A stretch of DNA of 64,000 nucleotides from Morella rubra. Its lineage: Eukaryota > Streptophyta > Magnoliopsida > Fagales > Myricaceae. Shown one piece after another: positions 36,251-47,899 of this stretch (positions within the stretch are counted from its first letter, which is position 1; the number at the start of each line of letters is the position of its first letter). The stretch lies in the NCBI GenBank assembly GCA_003952965.2, contig CM025851.1, positions 34,700,758-34,764,757 of the forward strand, given 5' to 3'. Below the pieces are notes generated by a model. That model did no database searches, had not been told where the DNA came from, and saw nothing but the letters and a program-made list of their open reading frames with translations. Made by a program: the position numbers and the translations under genes.

Positions 36251-36760
36251 TTTTTTGTTTTTATAAAAAATTAAAAATTACTAGAAAATTAATAAATAAG
36301 ATATTATTAAATAAAAAAATCTATTAACAAAATGTACAATTAAATAAGTAATCACCATATCCGAAACAATTAAACATAATAAGGAATAAAAAATAATCTA
36401 CCTTGGCCGTCGCATGCATCCAACTCTGCGTGCATCAAAAAATTTTATCAATATAACGCTTAAATAATTGAAAAAAATAATCATTAAAAAAAGTCAGCTA
36501 AATGAAAAAAATATATAACTTGCCTATACATATACTCAATTTCGTTTTCGGTGAAAGTAATCCAATATCAGCATAGGAAAAGCTAAGGCCCCAGATAAGG
36601 TTGATGCAAGTGAATGATTATATCTAACATATTTACACCGATCGTACATAATGTGATCTATCGAATATATTCAAAATGTTTTCTATTTGTTAGTAAAATC
36701 ATGATATATTTTACATTATGCATGACAACTCGAAATTTGAGGTATTGGGCCTCTAATGAA
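36251..36760. other. AT-rich stretch, nothing recognised
   Basis: No ORF or repeat of note. It could be the interior of the CACTA-like element. Confidence 0.35.
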
Positions 36761-37153
36761 TTTGCATCACTGTAACATATTAACATGCACACAAACTAAT
36801 CGAGAGAATAACAAAAGCTAATACAACATTTTCCGAAGCCAGCATATTTCATTGTATGGAAAGAAATAGAGAGCAATACTCTAGTCAGTAGGGTTGGACT
36901 TCTGAAAACCTTTTAGTCACACATCAGATCTACAAAGAAGTTCTTTGCATGTTCTAGTTTGGAAGGAAATAACTACTTTTTAGGTCGGATGTGTGGCCAA
37001 AAAGTTTTCAGAAGTCCAACCCTACTGACTAGAGTATTGCTCTCTATTTCTTTCCATACAATGAAATATGCTGGCTTCGAAAATGTTGTATTAGCTTTTG
37101 TTATTCTCTCGATTAGTTTTGTGTGCATGTTACTAGTGTTACAGTGATGCAAA
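36761..37153. repeat. Foldback hairpin with about 168-bp arms
   Basis: The left arm (36761-36928) and right arm (36984-37153) are near-perfect reverse complements, from TTTGCATCACTGTA with TACAGTGATGCAAA inward to ACACATC with GATGTGT. They are separated by a 55-base loop. The open frame at 36959-37147 is a by-product of the arm. It could be a foldback MITE or a young hairpin locus that feeds small-RNA pathways. Confidence 0.85.
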
Positions 37154-37640
37154 TCAATGGAAATTACTTCTCCATATAAAGGTTGACACGTATAAAAGAG
37201 CAAGGTCAATGTAGTTTCTCTCTTTCTCACAAACATGAAATCCCACGGATCATGACCAAGTGACACCTTAAGTACATGAAAATGTTCAAGCAAGGTCCAT
37301 ATAAGCATGGCCAAGCTCAAGCTAACTCAAACTCAACATTGGAATCAGGAAAACTACACTCATATTAAAACAGTAAAAAATGTGCTTTGATAACGTTCTA
37401 ATTCACAGGCGAAGAACTATATATAAACTCAATGCTATACAATGTCAAATTTCATCTTTTTCTTTACATTCTGTTTTACACATTTGTAACACTTTACTTT
37501 ACTTTTATCCTTTTTCTTTAATTAGTTTGTATTTATTTTTATTCTTTAATAAATTTTACTAGAAAAAAAAATTTGCTTTTTCTTTCTGTGATATTTTTTT
37601 AGATTTTTTGAAGGTTGACTTTTCTGCTCTCAAACTTCCG
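37154..37640. other. AT-rich stretch between hairpin and copy 3 upstream repeats
   Basis: No recognised gene. Short chance ORFs only. The break between the rearranged material and copy 3's own upstream region must lie here or at the hairpin. Confidence 0.3.
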
Positions 37641-37940
37641 TCTATATATGTATGTGTGTGTGAGAGAGTAAACAATTGTGAAAATATTGTTATCATATGT
37701 TAGTCTTAATTAATTATATGTTGATCCACTAATTAAAAATAATATCGAGTTTTTTTTTCTTTTAATAATACTGTATGTGCATGTAATAACTTGTCGTGAA
37801 GCCAACGATATATTTGTGAAAACGGTACTGTTATGTTATATGAGTCTGAATTATATATATGTTTATCTATTAATTAAAAATATATAATTTCAGGTTCTTT
37901 TCTTTTACGATTAATGTCTGTGTTATGTGTATGATGGAGT

Positions 37941-37979
<39 letters not shown>

Positions 37980-38130
37980 CGTGCGCGCACGTGTTTGTGT
38001 GTGTAACGTGTGTGAGGCAATATTTATGAAAATAATGTTAGCTTATATTAGTTTGAACTATATGTTGATCTATTATTTTAACATATATATGTGTGGGCGC
38101 TCGCGCTCGCTTGTGTCTTTGAGGCAATAT
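37640..38130 (+). repeat. Tandem degenerate units and (TG)n in the copy 3 upstream region
   Basis: Three or more diverged units of roughly 120-150 bp share TGTGAAAATA-TGTTAT, TATGTTGATC and TAATTAAAAATA, starting near 37660, 37800 and 38010. A pure (TG)n tract runs over about 37943-37978 and is followed by GCGTGCGCGCACGTG. The single-unit counterpart is upstream of copy 1 (about 14100-14270, inverted). Alternating purine-pyrimidine DNA of this kind can adopt the Z form. Confidence 0.75.
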
Positions 38131-38379
38131 AGTCGTGTACATTTATTAAATTACGTTTCTATGACGCAATGCACAAAAACACATTATTTATTTATTTATT
38201 TTGTTTGATGACGGTATATATATATATATCCATTCAGTTGTGACTTTCTATATAGAGAAACCAAAGATCCAATTGTAGATGGTTTCAAATGTTATATTAT
38301 TTGAAAACAAATAAGTAGCTAGGCTACCAATTATATATATTAAAATAGAATGCCTAAAGCTACAAATGAAAATCAATTG

Positions 38380-38595
38380 TTATAATTTAAATTCCCTTTA
38401 AAATAGTACTTTAATGGCACTCCTATCTCAGGGCACCCCTATCCCAGTTGGAGCCTTGGAGGGATGCTGGTAGTCCATATTCAATATGCCTGAAGCAACC
38501 AACGTTATCCATTCAATGCATTATAAATACTAAACTCCCTTGCAGTTCCATTGCATTATTATTGAAGTTGCCATAAGAGAGAGAGAGAGAGAGAG
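38380..38595 (+). promoter_or_regulatory. Copy 3 proximal promoter (chimeric)
   Basis: TATAAATA at 38522-38529 lies 74 bases before the ATG, with the GA leader as in copy 2. At 38416-38445 two versions of the same word stand side by side, GGCACTCCTATCTCA (as in copy 1) then GGCACCCCTATCCCAG (as in copy 2). DNA to the left resembles copy 1's promoter and DNA to the right is copy 2's. Confidence 0.65.
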
Positions 38596-41500
38596 ATGGG
38601 AAGCCTGGAGCAGCAACATCAGCAAGTGAATGGCGTAGACGTTCCATCATCATTGGGGGGAGGAAGTAACCGCGTAGCAGCCATTGAAGTGGAGGGAGAG
38701 CTCCCACCCTCCATTGATATGATTAGTACCAACAAGCAGTTTGATCCCGATATTGAAGGCGCTAATCACAGGTATATATATGCATAAAGGTCATGCAATT
38801 CCATTTTTACCAGTAATACATTTGTGCCGAGTTAAAAGATGTTGTCACTCTTAACCTTCGGCCTGTTTTAATTTCTGAGGGGTCAACAATATTCGAGTAT
38901 GATCTGTGTATTTTGCTGATTCTTCTGATGTTCCAGAAACCTGGATGGAGGAAGTTTCTCTCATATATAGGCCCCGGATTCCTAGTCTCTATAGCTTATC
39001 TTGACCCGGGCAATTGTGAGTACTCTCTCTTTCTCTCTGCCAGCTCCCGCCCTCTGATCTCTTTCTCTGCATGCATGTATGTACTCGACAAATTGATATC
39101 ATTTTTATGGTCTCATGTACTGTCTCAGTGGAAACTGATCTGCAAGCGGGAGCAAGTGATAGATATGAGGTAATCATCAAAACAGAGAAAAGGGCCAAGT
39201 TTCCTTGAAAACAATAATATCAAAAGGACGGAACAAATACAACAAAATTTAAAAGAGGAAATGAAAGCATGCAAGAAAACTGCTAATAATTATTTGAGAT
39301 CATGGAATTTCCGCGTTCTTTTGCTTTTTACTAATCTCTGGAATTTAGCTAACAAGCATCATCATCATGGTCGTCTGCTATATATATATATTTCGTATTT
39401 TTCAGCTACTCTGGGTGATACTCATTGGAATGATTTTTGCACTCATAATCCAATCGCTGGCTGCAAATCTTGGTGTAAGCACAGGTAAACTGCAAAGCAG
39501 TCAAATTATTTCCGAAAAGGAATATGAAATGAACATCGACCCTCTCTATCACGAATTTTTCTACAAGTGAATAGCTAATTGAGATTACGATTGATTATAT
39601 ATCCCTCAGGAAAACACCTTTCAGAATTATGTAAGGCCGAGTACCCAAGATATGCGAAGTATTGCCTGTGGTTGCTAACCGAGGTTGCTGTCATAGCTGC
39701 AGATATACCCGAAGGTCTACATTTTAGCTTATTTTATTGTTCAATAATATGTTTTCTCCCTCTTGTGCTTTTTCAAGACATAAAAAGAAACGGAAAATGC
39801 ATCCTTTAATCCCTGTGTATGCTCCGGCTTTGATCATTCTGTGATTTCTTCTCAGGAACATCCCCATCTTCTGCATTCTGAAAATAAAAGTGGAATATTT
39901 ATAAATTATAAACAAGAAAAAAGCATACCATAGATAATCTCATTGATGGACCTTTGTTGTTTTTTTATGATTTGCAGTGATCGGGACAGCTTTTGCTCTG
40001 AATATACTGTTCCACATCCCAGTCTGGGCTGGAGTTCTATTAACTGGCTTAAGCACTCTCTTACTTATAGGCCTGCAGAGATACGGGGTAATCTTTATCA
40101 ATTGCAGATCATATTAGTTCTGTGCATTTTTTCGGTCCATTATAACTACATAAGAAATTTGGATAATTAATGCACTTTTTCCATTTTTATTAAAAAATAA
40201 TAATTTCAAATCCTTTATGTCCTTTTCTCTGTTTTTGTTTCTAACATATGTGCGAGTAAAACTTTTGTCAGCATAAGGTATCTTTGCCTCTATGCGCTAC
40301 AGTACTTTTTCTTAAAATCCTACACTTAATTAAAATAAGAAAAAGAAGTTATTTACGCCTCCAAATTATTAAAACAAGGCATCTCAATTCCAACTTTTGA
40401 CACATTAAATTAAATCTATAAACAGAAAAAATTAGTTTTCTGCAAAATATTTTGTTGGTTCATTAACTACTTGATAATTAAATTATGAATTTCATGTGTT
40501 TGCTGATCAGCTAGCTAGCTATGTACCCACTTTCTCTGCAATATATGTTGAATGAGGATTCAATACATATACTCTTCCCTACGTAGATTCTTCATGGTCT
40601 TTAATTTGTCCATATATGCATGCATGTTGATATCATCCACGTGATGGGTGTAGTTGGGGCCCGGGGAAAGGATTCGGTGGATTTGGCTTCTTATTTGTAG
40701 ATATTTTAAGGCAGATATTCATGAGTTGGTCTTTTAAACTACTCTACTACTGATTTAGGCTAAGCTTTCCAGTTTCCGATTTTCGGCACTAATTTTATTA
40801 CTAGTATGTTTAGATGTTGGTAGTTACATTTATTGTGAAAAATAAAGCCTTGTTGTTTAATTATTAGGGAATTTGTAGTTAGATATTAATTTGTTTTTTT
40901 TATCGTGATTTATAAGAGGACCAAATTAGTGATCCAAACATAATTAGATTTGTGTTAAATGAAAAGGTGTATATTTTATAAAATATTGTCAAACAACTAT
41001 ATAAACTTCAAATTACTCCTTGGAGATGATCAAAGAGCTAAATTATCTCTTCTTTCTTCTTAATTAATTTAATTTATTTTCTAGTTATTTTCTTTCTAAA
41101 ATCTTGTGAGCTGTGACCAGGTAAGGAAGCTGGAAATGCTGATAGCAGTGCTGGTCTTCGTGATGGCTGCTTGTTTCTTTGGGGAAATGAGTTACGTAAA
41201 GCCTCCAGCTGATGAGGTGCTAAAGGGAATGTTCGTACCCAAGCTCAAAGGCCAAGGAGCCACCGGCGATGCCATCGCCCTCTTGGGTGCCCTTATCATG
41301 CCGTACGATCCCTCTTATATATGTTGTGTGTATATATATATATATCAAATACTGCGCCTGAACTAATTTGGTCCGTTTCATTATGATCATTAATTAGGCA
41401 CAATCTCTTCCTCCACTCGGCTCTTGTGCTATCCAGAAAAATACCCACTTCTGTCCGTGGCGTCAATGTAAGTCAGCTTTCGTGCATATATATATATAAA

Positions 41501-43250
41501 TTCCTCTTAAAAAAAGTGAAAGATTTATAAATGCTCCCTTCATTAATATTAAGTACTGCAGAAGATATTTAGAGGATAATTAAGTAATTGTAGGATTTTA
41601 ACACTCATGCTTAATTAGGTTCTTTACACAAGTTGTGTTAATTTAAGATTATTAGTTTAAATATGATTTTTTATGAGTTCAAACCTTGCGTTTAATTTCT
41701 CTAACTCCTACTGGATCTCTCCCGTTGAGATTGAATTTGGACCCCTCATATATTTGTACGACATGAAGTATGAAAGTTTTCTCAAATAATTAAATTCCCT
41801 TAATTTGCTGGTTGATTTTAGCTAGCTTAATTTTGAAACAAAATTATATTGACCTATATATATTAATTTGCCTCATCGTGTAATATTACAGGACGCATGT
41901 CGATACTTCTTGATAGAGAGCGGATTCGCATTGTTCATCGCATTGCTAATCAATGTTGCAATCATTTCTGTATCTGCCACTGTTTGCACAGCCGATAGCC
42001 TCTCAGCTGAGAATGCAGATAGATGCAATGATCTTACCCTTAACTCAGCCTCATTCCTTCTCAAGGTTCAAAATCGTTATCGAGTTGTTTAAATTCAATT
42101 GAACCATATACAACTCTAATAGATAACTTTCTTTTTCACTTTTTGTGTGTATAGAATGTGCTGGGTCGGTCAAGCTCAGCCGTTTATGCCATTGCATTAC
42201 TAGCCTCAGGGCAAAGCTCCACCATCACATGCACTTATGCAGGACAATTCATCATGCAGGTCTTAAATAATACGCATATAAGACATTATATTATGCTGAT
42301 ATTGTCAAATATCAGCTATAGTACTCTAGTATATTTGAAGTATACTTGACTTAGCAGAGTTTTGACTGATTTAAGGACGGTGTGGGTTCTTTTAGGGTTT
42401 CTTGGACCTTAAGATGAAGAAATGGACTAGGAACTGATGACTAGGTGCATTGCCATTACACCTAGTCTTATAGTTTCAATTATCGGTGGATCTTCAGGAG
42501 CAGGCCGACTCATCATCATCTCATCGGTTTGTAACTCCAAACTATATATTTCTACTTTCAAATGGCCAAACTGAAGGATTATTATACAATATTCTATAGT
42601 AACGTAACTTGTCTTGCAGATGATACTCTCGTTTGAGCTTCCATTTGCTTTAATCCCTCTTCTTAAATTCAGTAGCAGTACCATCAAGATGGGACCTCAC
42701 AAGAATTCAATATGTGTGAGTTGTTTTCTATTATTGTTTTCCTTCTATTTTCTCTTTTCTAAGCCATTTGATCTAGTGAGGAAAGGCAGTTCAATTGACC
42801 ATGTTGGGCTAACTTATCCTTTTCTTTCAATCAACAATTGTTTAATAGTTGTGGAAGTTGTCTTCTCTGTCTTGTTCACTCCTACTAAGCATCAATAAAT
42901 TATGAATGCAGATTATTGTGATATCATGGATCCTGGGCCTGGGAATCATTGGCATCAACATTTACTACCTAAGCACGACTTTCGTAGATTGGCTGATTAA
43001 CAACAACTTACCCAAGGTTGCAAATGTGTTCTGGGTGTCCTAGTGTTCCCCATAATGGCGGTCTACATCCTCGCAGTCATCTACCTAACCTTTCGAAAAG
43101 ACAAGAGTGGTAACATTCGTTCAGCCCATAAAAAATGACCCAGTAGCCCAAAACAAGATGGAAAATGGTCTAAGTTGTCCTGATGGACCTGCCAATTTGG
43201 ACCAAATCCCTTACAGAGAGGATTTGGCAGATATCCCTTTACCAGAATAG
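38596..43250 (+). pseudogene. NRAMP metal transporter, copy 3 (near-identical to copy 2, frameshifted)
   Basis: Same 13-exon gene as copy 2: 38596-38771, 38937-39015, 39129-39169, 39406-39484, 39610-39714, 39978-40087, 41121-41302, 41398-41467, 41892-42065, 42155-42259, 42396-42526, 42620-42715 and 42912-43250. Long stretches, including introns, are identical to copy 2 apart from rare substitutions. Three places break the frame: exon 1 ends one base short (CACAG rather than CAACAG), exon 11 lacks one base (AACTGATG for AACTTGATG), and exon 13 has a one-base loss and a one-base gain that together restore the frame. It keeps the expected Met at exon 12 and the normal tail ending ADIPLPE, which copy 2 lacks. 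It shares Cys in the [13 protein letters not shown] motif. All differences are tiny indels, so consensus error is possible and the gene could be intact. Confidence 0.85.
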
Positions 43251-43379
43251 AGGGTGTCAAAATGGAATGCTTCACCAACGAGGGACCTCCAGACTATCTT
43301 TTCAAAAGGATCTATGGGTTCCTAATTGGTACTACTAGTACTACCAAATTGTACGGTTGACTTGAACTTACTTCAAGTT

Positions 43380-44180
43380 CATCTAAAGCTATCATACTAT
43401 GCAACTAGCATGGCAGTGTTCAGTTGTAAAGTTTATAATGTGTAATACCAATCAATACTAAATAAATTTATATATCTAATGATTAGCAACTTTTCGTGTA
43501 GGTATTCACACTCACGAAAAGTTAAATATTGGTAGCTTTTTTTCCCAAAAAATAAGATTCTATATATTTCAAGAAAAATACAAAAGAAATGGGTGGATAC
43601 CCCTAAAAATCATCGTTGAGTAGTTAATATGTATAGTGTTATGAAACAAAACAAGAAAAAAATAACCGGAAAAATGTAGATGTCCTAGACTAGTCTCAAT
43701 TTCATGCTTTCTAAGCCATGAAGTGAAAGAGTGAAAGTTATCCTTGTAAAGGAGAATGTTTTGCAAATGAGAGAAGAAGAGATATGGAAGATCAGTTTCT
43801 TCATATAGAAGCTGGGGGTGGCCACATGTATGAATTTAATTGGATAACTCATGACCATTATGACATGCAATAGGTGCACTATTAGCTCTAGGTGGCAAGA
43901 TTGGGACGGAAGCAATTATTTTCAAAAGGGGAGCAAGCGCAGCAACGTTTTGTATTTTTTCAAAACCCAAGCAGTTATTTGTTAACGAGTGAAAACCTAA
44001 GCAGCGATTTTTAATTCACCCTTAATTGAATTTGTTGAATTATTCCAGTACACAAACAAAAAATGTCCCTCAACCAAGCTTTAATCTAGCATGAAGAGTT
44101 GAACTTTTGGCCAAAACTCATCATATAGTACTAACTAAAGATAGCATGATATTATTCCGAGTCATCAATTACATAAATTC
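43380..44180. repeat. NRAMP downstream flank, copy D3
   Basis: Matches D2 (27480-28200) and the other downstream flanks. It carries the uninterrupted TATTATTCCGAGTCATC site that corresponds to the solo LTR insertion in D2. Confidence 0.75.
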
Positions 44181-44184
44181 ATCC

Positions 44185-46714
44185 ATTCTATGGTTAGGAG
44201 GGAGAAAATGGACCGAAGAAGCAAAGAAAGTATCCTCCCAACTCTGGTTAACAAGGGCGCGATCCAACTTCCGCATGATCGGGTCCTCGCTTCTTCGATT
44301 AGTCCACGTGAGATGCAGTCCAGAGTAACAGAGATCAACAAGTTCAGCGCCTCTAATGAACTCCTCCAGGTCCCCCTTCCAAGACTGCCAGCCTATGAGC
44401 CACCCCGAGCTTCCCCTCTATTTTTAACAGCATTGAAGTCCCCCATAATGAGCCATGGAGTAACTGAATTGTGCCACCCGAGGCTTAACAGTTCATTCCA
44501 AAGAGCTCTTCTTCTATCATGGTGGTTAGACCCATAAATAATAGAAACTCGACATTGTTTTGCACCCGCAACTTCCTTTACAAACAGTGGACACTTGCTC
44601 ACTTTGTCCATACAAACACAAATCAACTGAGTTAGGGTCCTAACACACCCATATTCGGACTCGTATTCCCTCCTAAAAGAGAATTACCTAATGGGTCCTC
44701 ACAGGCCATTGGATAGATGACAGCACATTAATGAATCCATCCAATGGTCTATATTAAAATGCCCAAAAAAATGCAAAATAAAAATAAAAAAAAAACTCAC
44801 AATGGGCGTTAAAACATAACGGCTATTAGATGGATTCATTAATGTGCTGTCATCCATCCAATGGCCTGTTAGAAACCATTAGGTAATTTCCTCTTAGGAG
44901 GGATCCTTTCCCCCAATATTCAACCCAGAGGAGAGTGATGGTAATTATCAAAGCACTTCCACCCTTTAGTAATGGTTCTAAGAATTCTATTTTTCTTGGT
45001 TTCCTTCACTCTAGATTCAATGATGCCCAACAATGATAGTCGCTACTCAAGAATAAGTTTCTGAAACTCTGATTGTTTTATGGGGTCATTAGGCCCCTCA
45101 CATTCCAACAACCAAAATACATGATCACACTAACAAAAAAGTCAAAAGACATCCACTACCGGCTATTTCTTCCTACCCCCCCGAAGGGGCAGAAGAGTTT
45201 TTATTGCCTTTGCTACCCTTGTCTCTCCCTTTGGTTAAAAAGTCAATAGCTAGCACTCCTAGAGAGTAGTTACCCGATTGAGAACAAGGTGGGGTAAGTT
45301 CATCCATAGGGACCGAAGGTCCAAGATCATCCAAGCCCTTATTGGGAGAAGTCACACACCTCGCTCCGGGGGCAAGACTAGTGGAGATGTCCGACAGAGC
45401 CACAGGTTTAAGCGTCAAGGGCAGCATAGTCTCCTTACGAGAATCAAAATTTTTTGCGATACTAGAACTCACCATAGCAGTTCCTTTAGGAGTGGCAACA
45501 GCGGCTACTACAATGGTTTTCTTCCTATTGATAACTTCTCATTCCAAACGGGTGGCAACCACATCTATCTTAGTTGTTCTCTTCTCTCTAATAACTTGCC
45601 CATCATCAGTCAAGATTATAGCCTCCTTACGTTTTGCTTTAGTACATCCAATAGTCAAATGACCAAAACATTTACAGCTGGTGCAAACTTCAGGAGCCCA
45701 ATCACCATCTTTTGTCACTACCTCAAGCTCCTTAACGAGTTCCTTTGCAGCATTCACTTCAATGCAAATCCAAGCATAACTAATATGTTTTTTTAGAGCA
45801 ATTGGCCTATCAGTGTATAAAGGTGTACCCACACCACTCGCAATATAGCTCAGTCCCTGTTGTGACCAAAATTTCAGTGGAACACCATAAAGTTTCACAC
45901 ACAAAGGAACAGTATTCAGCTCTTCCTTCAATAAGCTTAAGTTTGGTTGCTACTTACGAAGGACAATGGGTCTGTTCGACATGTGCCATGGACCCTCTTC
46001 CAACACCCTCTCGACATTCTCTATACATGTAAATTTGAAACAAAAAAACATTGCTCCGATGATAGGACTTCCAACAGCCCATATTTACTCCACAATCTGT
46101 GGACAATGGCCGCCACCACAATGTATCCCAAATTTTTACTAATAAAGTGACCAACAATGGTGCACTCCCACTCTAAGCTCCCCTCCTCAACTACATCAGG
46201 GGGGATTTAACAATGACTCTACCATTAACACATTCCGGCTGAAAGCAGCAAAGGTTCAGGGCAGTACCTCTATGGTTCCCTTTAGGTTCCTTATTCTTGA
46301 GTCCAATCACTGCAGAAGCATATGAAGGAGCCTTAACCGCCTCATTGCCCTGGGTGGTGGTAGTCTTGACAATGTTGTTAGATAAGGGGATTTGCGGAGC
46401 TGTCACTTGCTGAAACACCCCCTGAGCATTTTTATAAACATTAGGTGGGCGATTTCCCATCTTCCTCTTCGATCCATTCTCCTCCCAACAGACCGACTAG
46501 AAGAGCGCGAGGATCTCCTACGACTATTACGTCTACTGTTGTTATACCCTGGCCTCCAAAAGCCCATATTCTCTTCAAACTCCTTCATCCTCTTCCTAAG
46601 ATCAGACATTTCCATCCTCAGTTTGTTAGCCTCATCAGCAACATCAACCCATTTCTTCACTGGGCTATTCTCCACCAGGTTTGCACCTAAAAAGGTATCC
46701 AAAACTCATCATTA
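44185..46714 (-). mobile_element. L1-type LINE, partial (ORF1 and endonuclease only)
   Basis: Read on the minus strand, the 5' part (46702-45540) encodes ORF1 pieces: KLRMEMSDLRKRMKEFEE (coiled-coil-like), an Arg/Ser-rich stretch, then LYGVPLKFWS and the zinc knuckle CTSCKCFGHLTIGC of DUF4283/CCHC plant L1 ORF1 proteins. The ORF2 endonuclease follows: MYFGCWN-type start near 45120, PWLIMGDFNAVKN at about 44450, and WTNRRS then RALVNQSWEDTF by about 44230. It ends at the NRAMP flank with no reverse transcriptase, 3' end or poly(A). Frameshifts and stops make it inactive. A MITE sits inside at 44668-44903. The missing 3' part, unlike ordinary 5' truncation, points to a later deletion or rearrangement. 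Confidence 0.85.
44668..44903. mobile_element. Small MITE nested in the LINE (second copy)
   Basis: Counterpart of 30049-30281, with inverted ends CCCTCCTAAAAGAGAATTAC and, on the other strand, CCCTCCTAAGAGGAAATTAC. Both LINE copies carry it at the same place, so it inserted before the LINE was duplicated. Confidence 0.65.
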
Positions 46715-47896
46715 TCGAGTTGTTTAAATTCAATTGACTTACATATCATAAGCAACACTCTTAACAAATAATTTTTTTATCGTTTATGTACATATAGAAT
46801 GTGTTGGGTCGGTCAACCTCTGCCATTTATGTCGTTGCATTATTAGCCTCAGGGCAAAGCTCCACCATCACAAGCACTTATGCAGGACAATTCATCATGC
46901 AGGTCTTAAATGATATACATAAGACATTATATATATTGATGCTGATATATGTGAAATATCAGCTATAGTACTCTAGTATATTTGAAGTATATATGACTTA
47001 GTTGAGTTTTGACTGATTTAAGGATGGTGTGGGTTTTTTTAGTGTTTCTTGGACCTTAAGATGAAGAAATGGATTAGGAACCTGATGACTAGGTGCATTG
47101 CCATTACACCTAGTCTTATAGTTTCAATTATCGGTGGATCTTCAGGAGCAGGCCGACTCATCATCATCGCACCGGTTTGTAACTCCCAACTATATATTTC
47201 TACTTTCAAATGGCAAACTAGAGGATTATTATACAATATTCTATAGTAACATAACCTGTCTTGTAGATGATACTCCGTTTGAGCTTCCATTTGCTCTAAT
47301 CTCTCTTCTTAAATTCAATAATAGTACCACTAAGATGGGACCTCACAAGAATTCAATATATGTGAGTTGTTTTCTTTATTGTTTTCCTTATATTTTCTCT
47401 TTTCTAAGCCATTTCTAGTGAGGAAAAGCAGTTCAATTGACCATATTGGGCTAACTTTCCTTCCCTTTCAATCAACAATTGTTTAATAGTTGTGGATTGT
47501 CTTCTCTGTCTTGTTCAACTCCACTACTAAGCATCTAAACAATAATTATGAATATAGATTATTGTGATATCATGGATCCTGGGCCTGGGAATGATCGGCA
47601 TCAACATTTACTACCTAAGCACGGGTTTCGTAGATTGGCTGATTAACAACAACTTACCCATGGTTGCAAATGTGTTCGTGTGTATCCTAGTGTTCCCCAT
47701 AATGGCGATCTACATCCTCGCAGTCATCTACCTAACCTTTCGAAAAGACAGAGTGGTAACATTCGTTCAGCCCATAAAAAATGACCTAGTAGCCCAAAAC
47801 AAGATGGAAAATGAGCTAAGTTGTCCTGATGGACTTGCCAATTTGGACCGAATCCCTTACAAAGAGGATTTGGCAGATATCCCTTGGCCAAAATAG
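46715..47896 (+). pseudogene. NRAMP metal transporter, copy 4 (exons 10-13 only)
   Basis: Begins inside the intron before exon 10, immediately after the LINE. Exons: 46798-46902, 47043-47174, 47267-47361 and 47558-47896. Exon 10 encodes a [13 protein letters not shown] motif with Ser at the position that is Cys in copies 2 and 3. Exon 11 starts CFLD rather than GFLD, and exon 12 lacks one base (ATACTCCG for ATACTCTCG), breaking the frame. Exon 13 is open to a tail ending ADIPWPK at 47896, close to the family's usual ADIPLPE. Exons 1-9 are gone. Divergence from copies 2 and 3 is clearly higher than between those two, so this is an older paralogue. Confidence 0.9.
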
Positions 47897-47899
47897 AGG

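Noticed and set aside
36959-37320. Frames of 62 and 115 codons at the hairpin
   Set aside because: They are two strands of the same inverted-repeat arm, and no family is recognised.
37927-38208. 93-codon frame with CVCVCVCV
   Set aside because: It is a translation of the (TG)n microsatellite.
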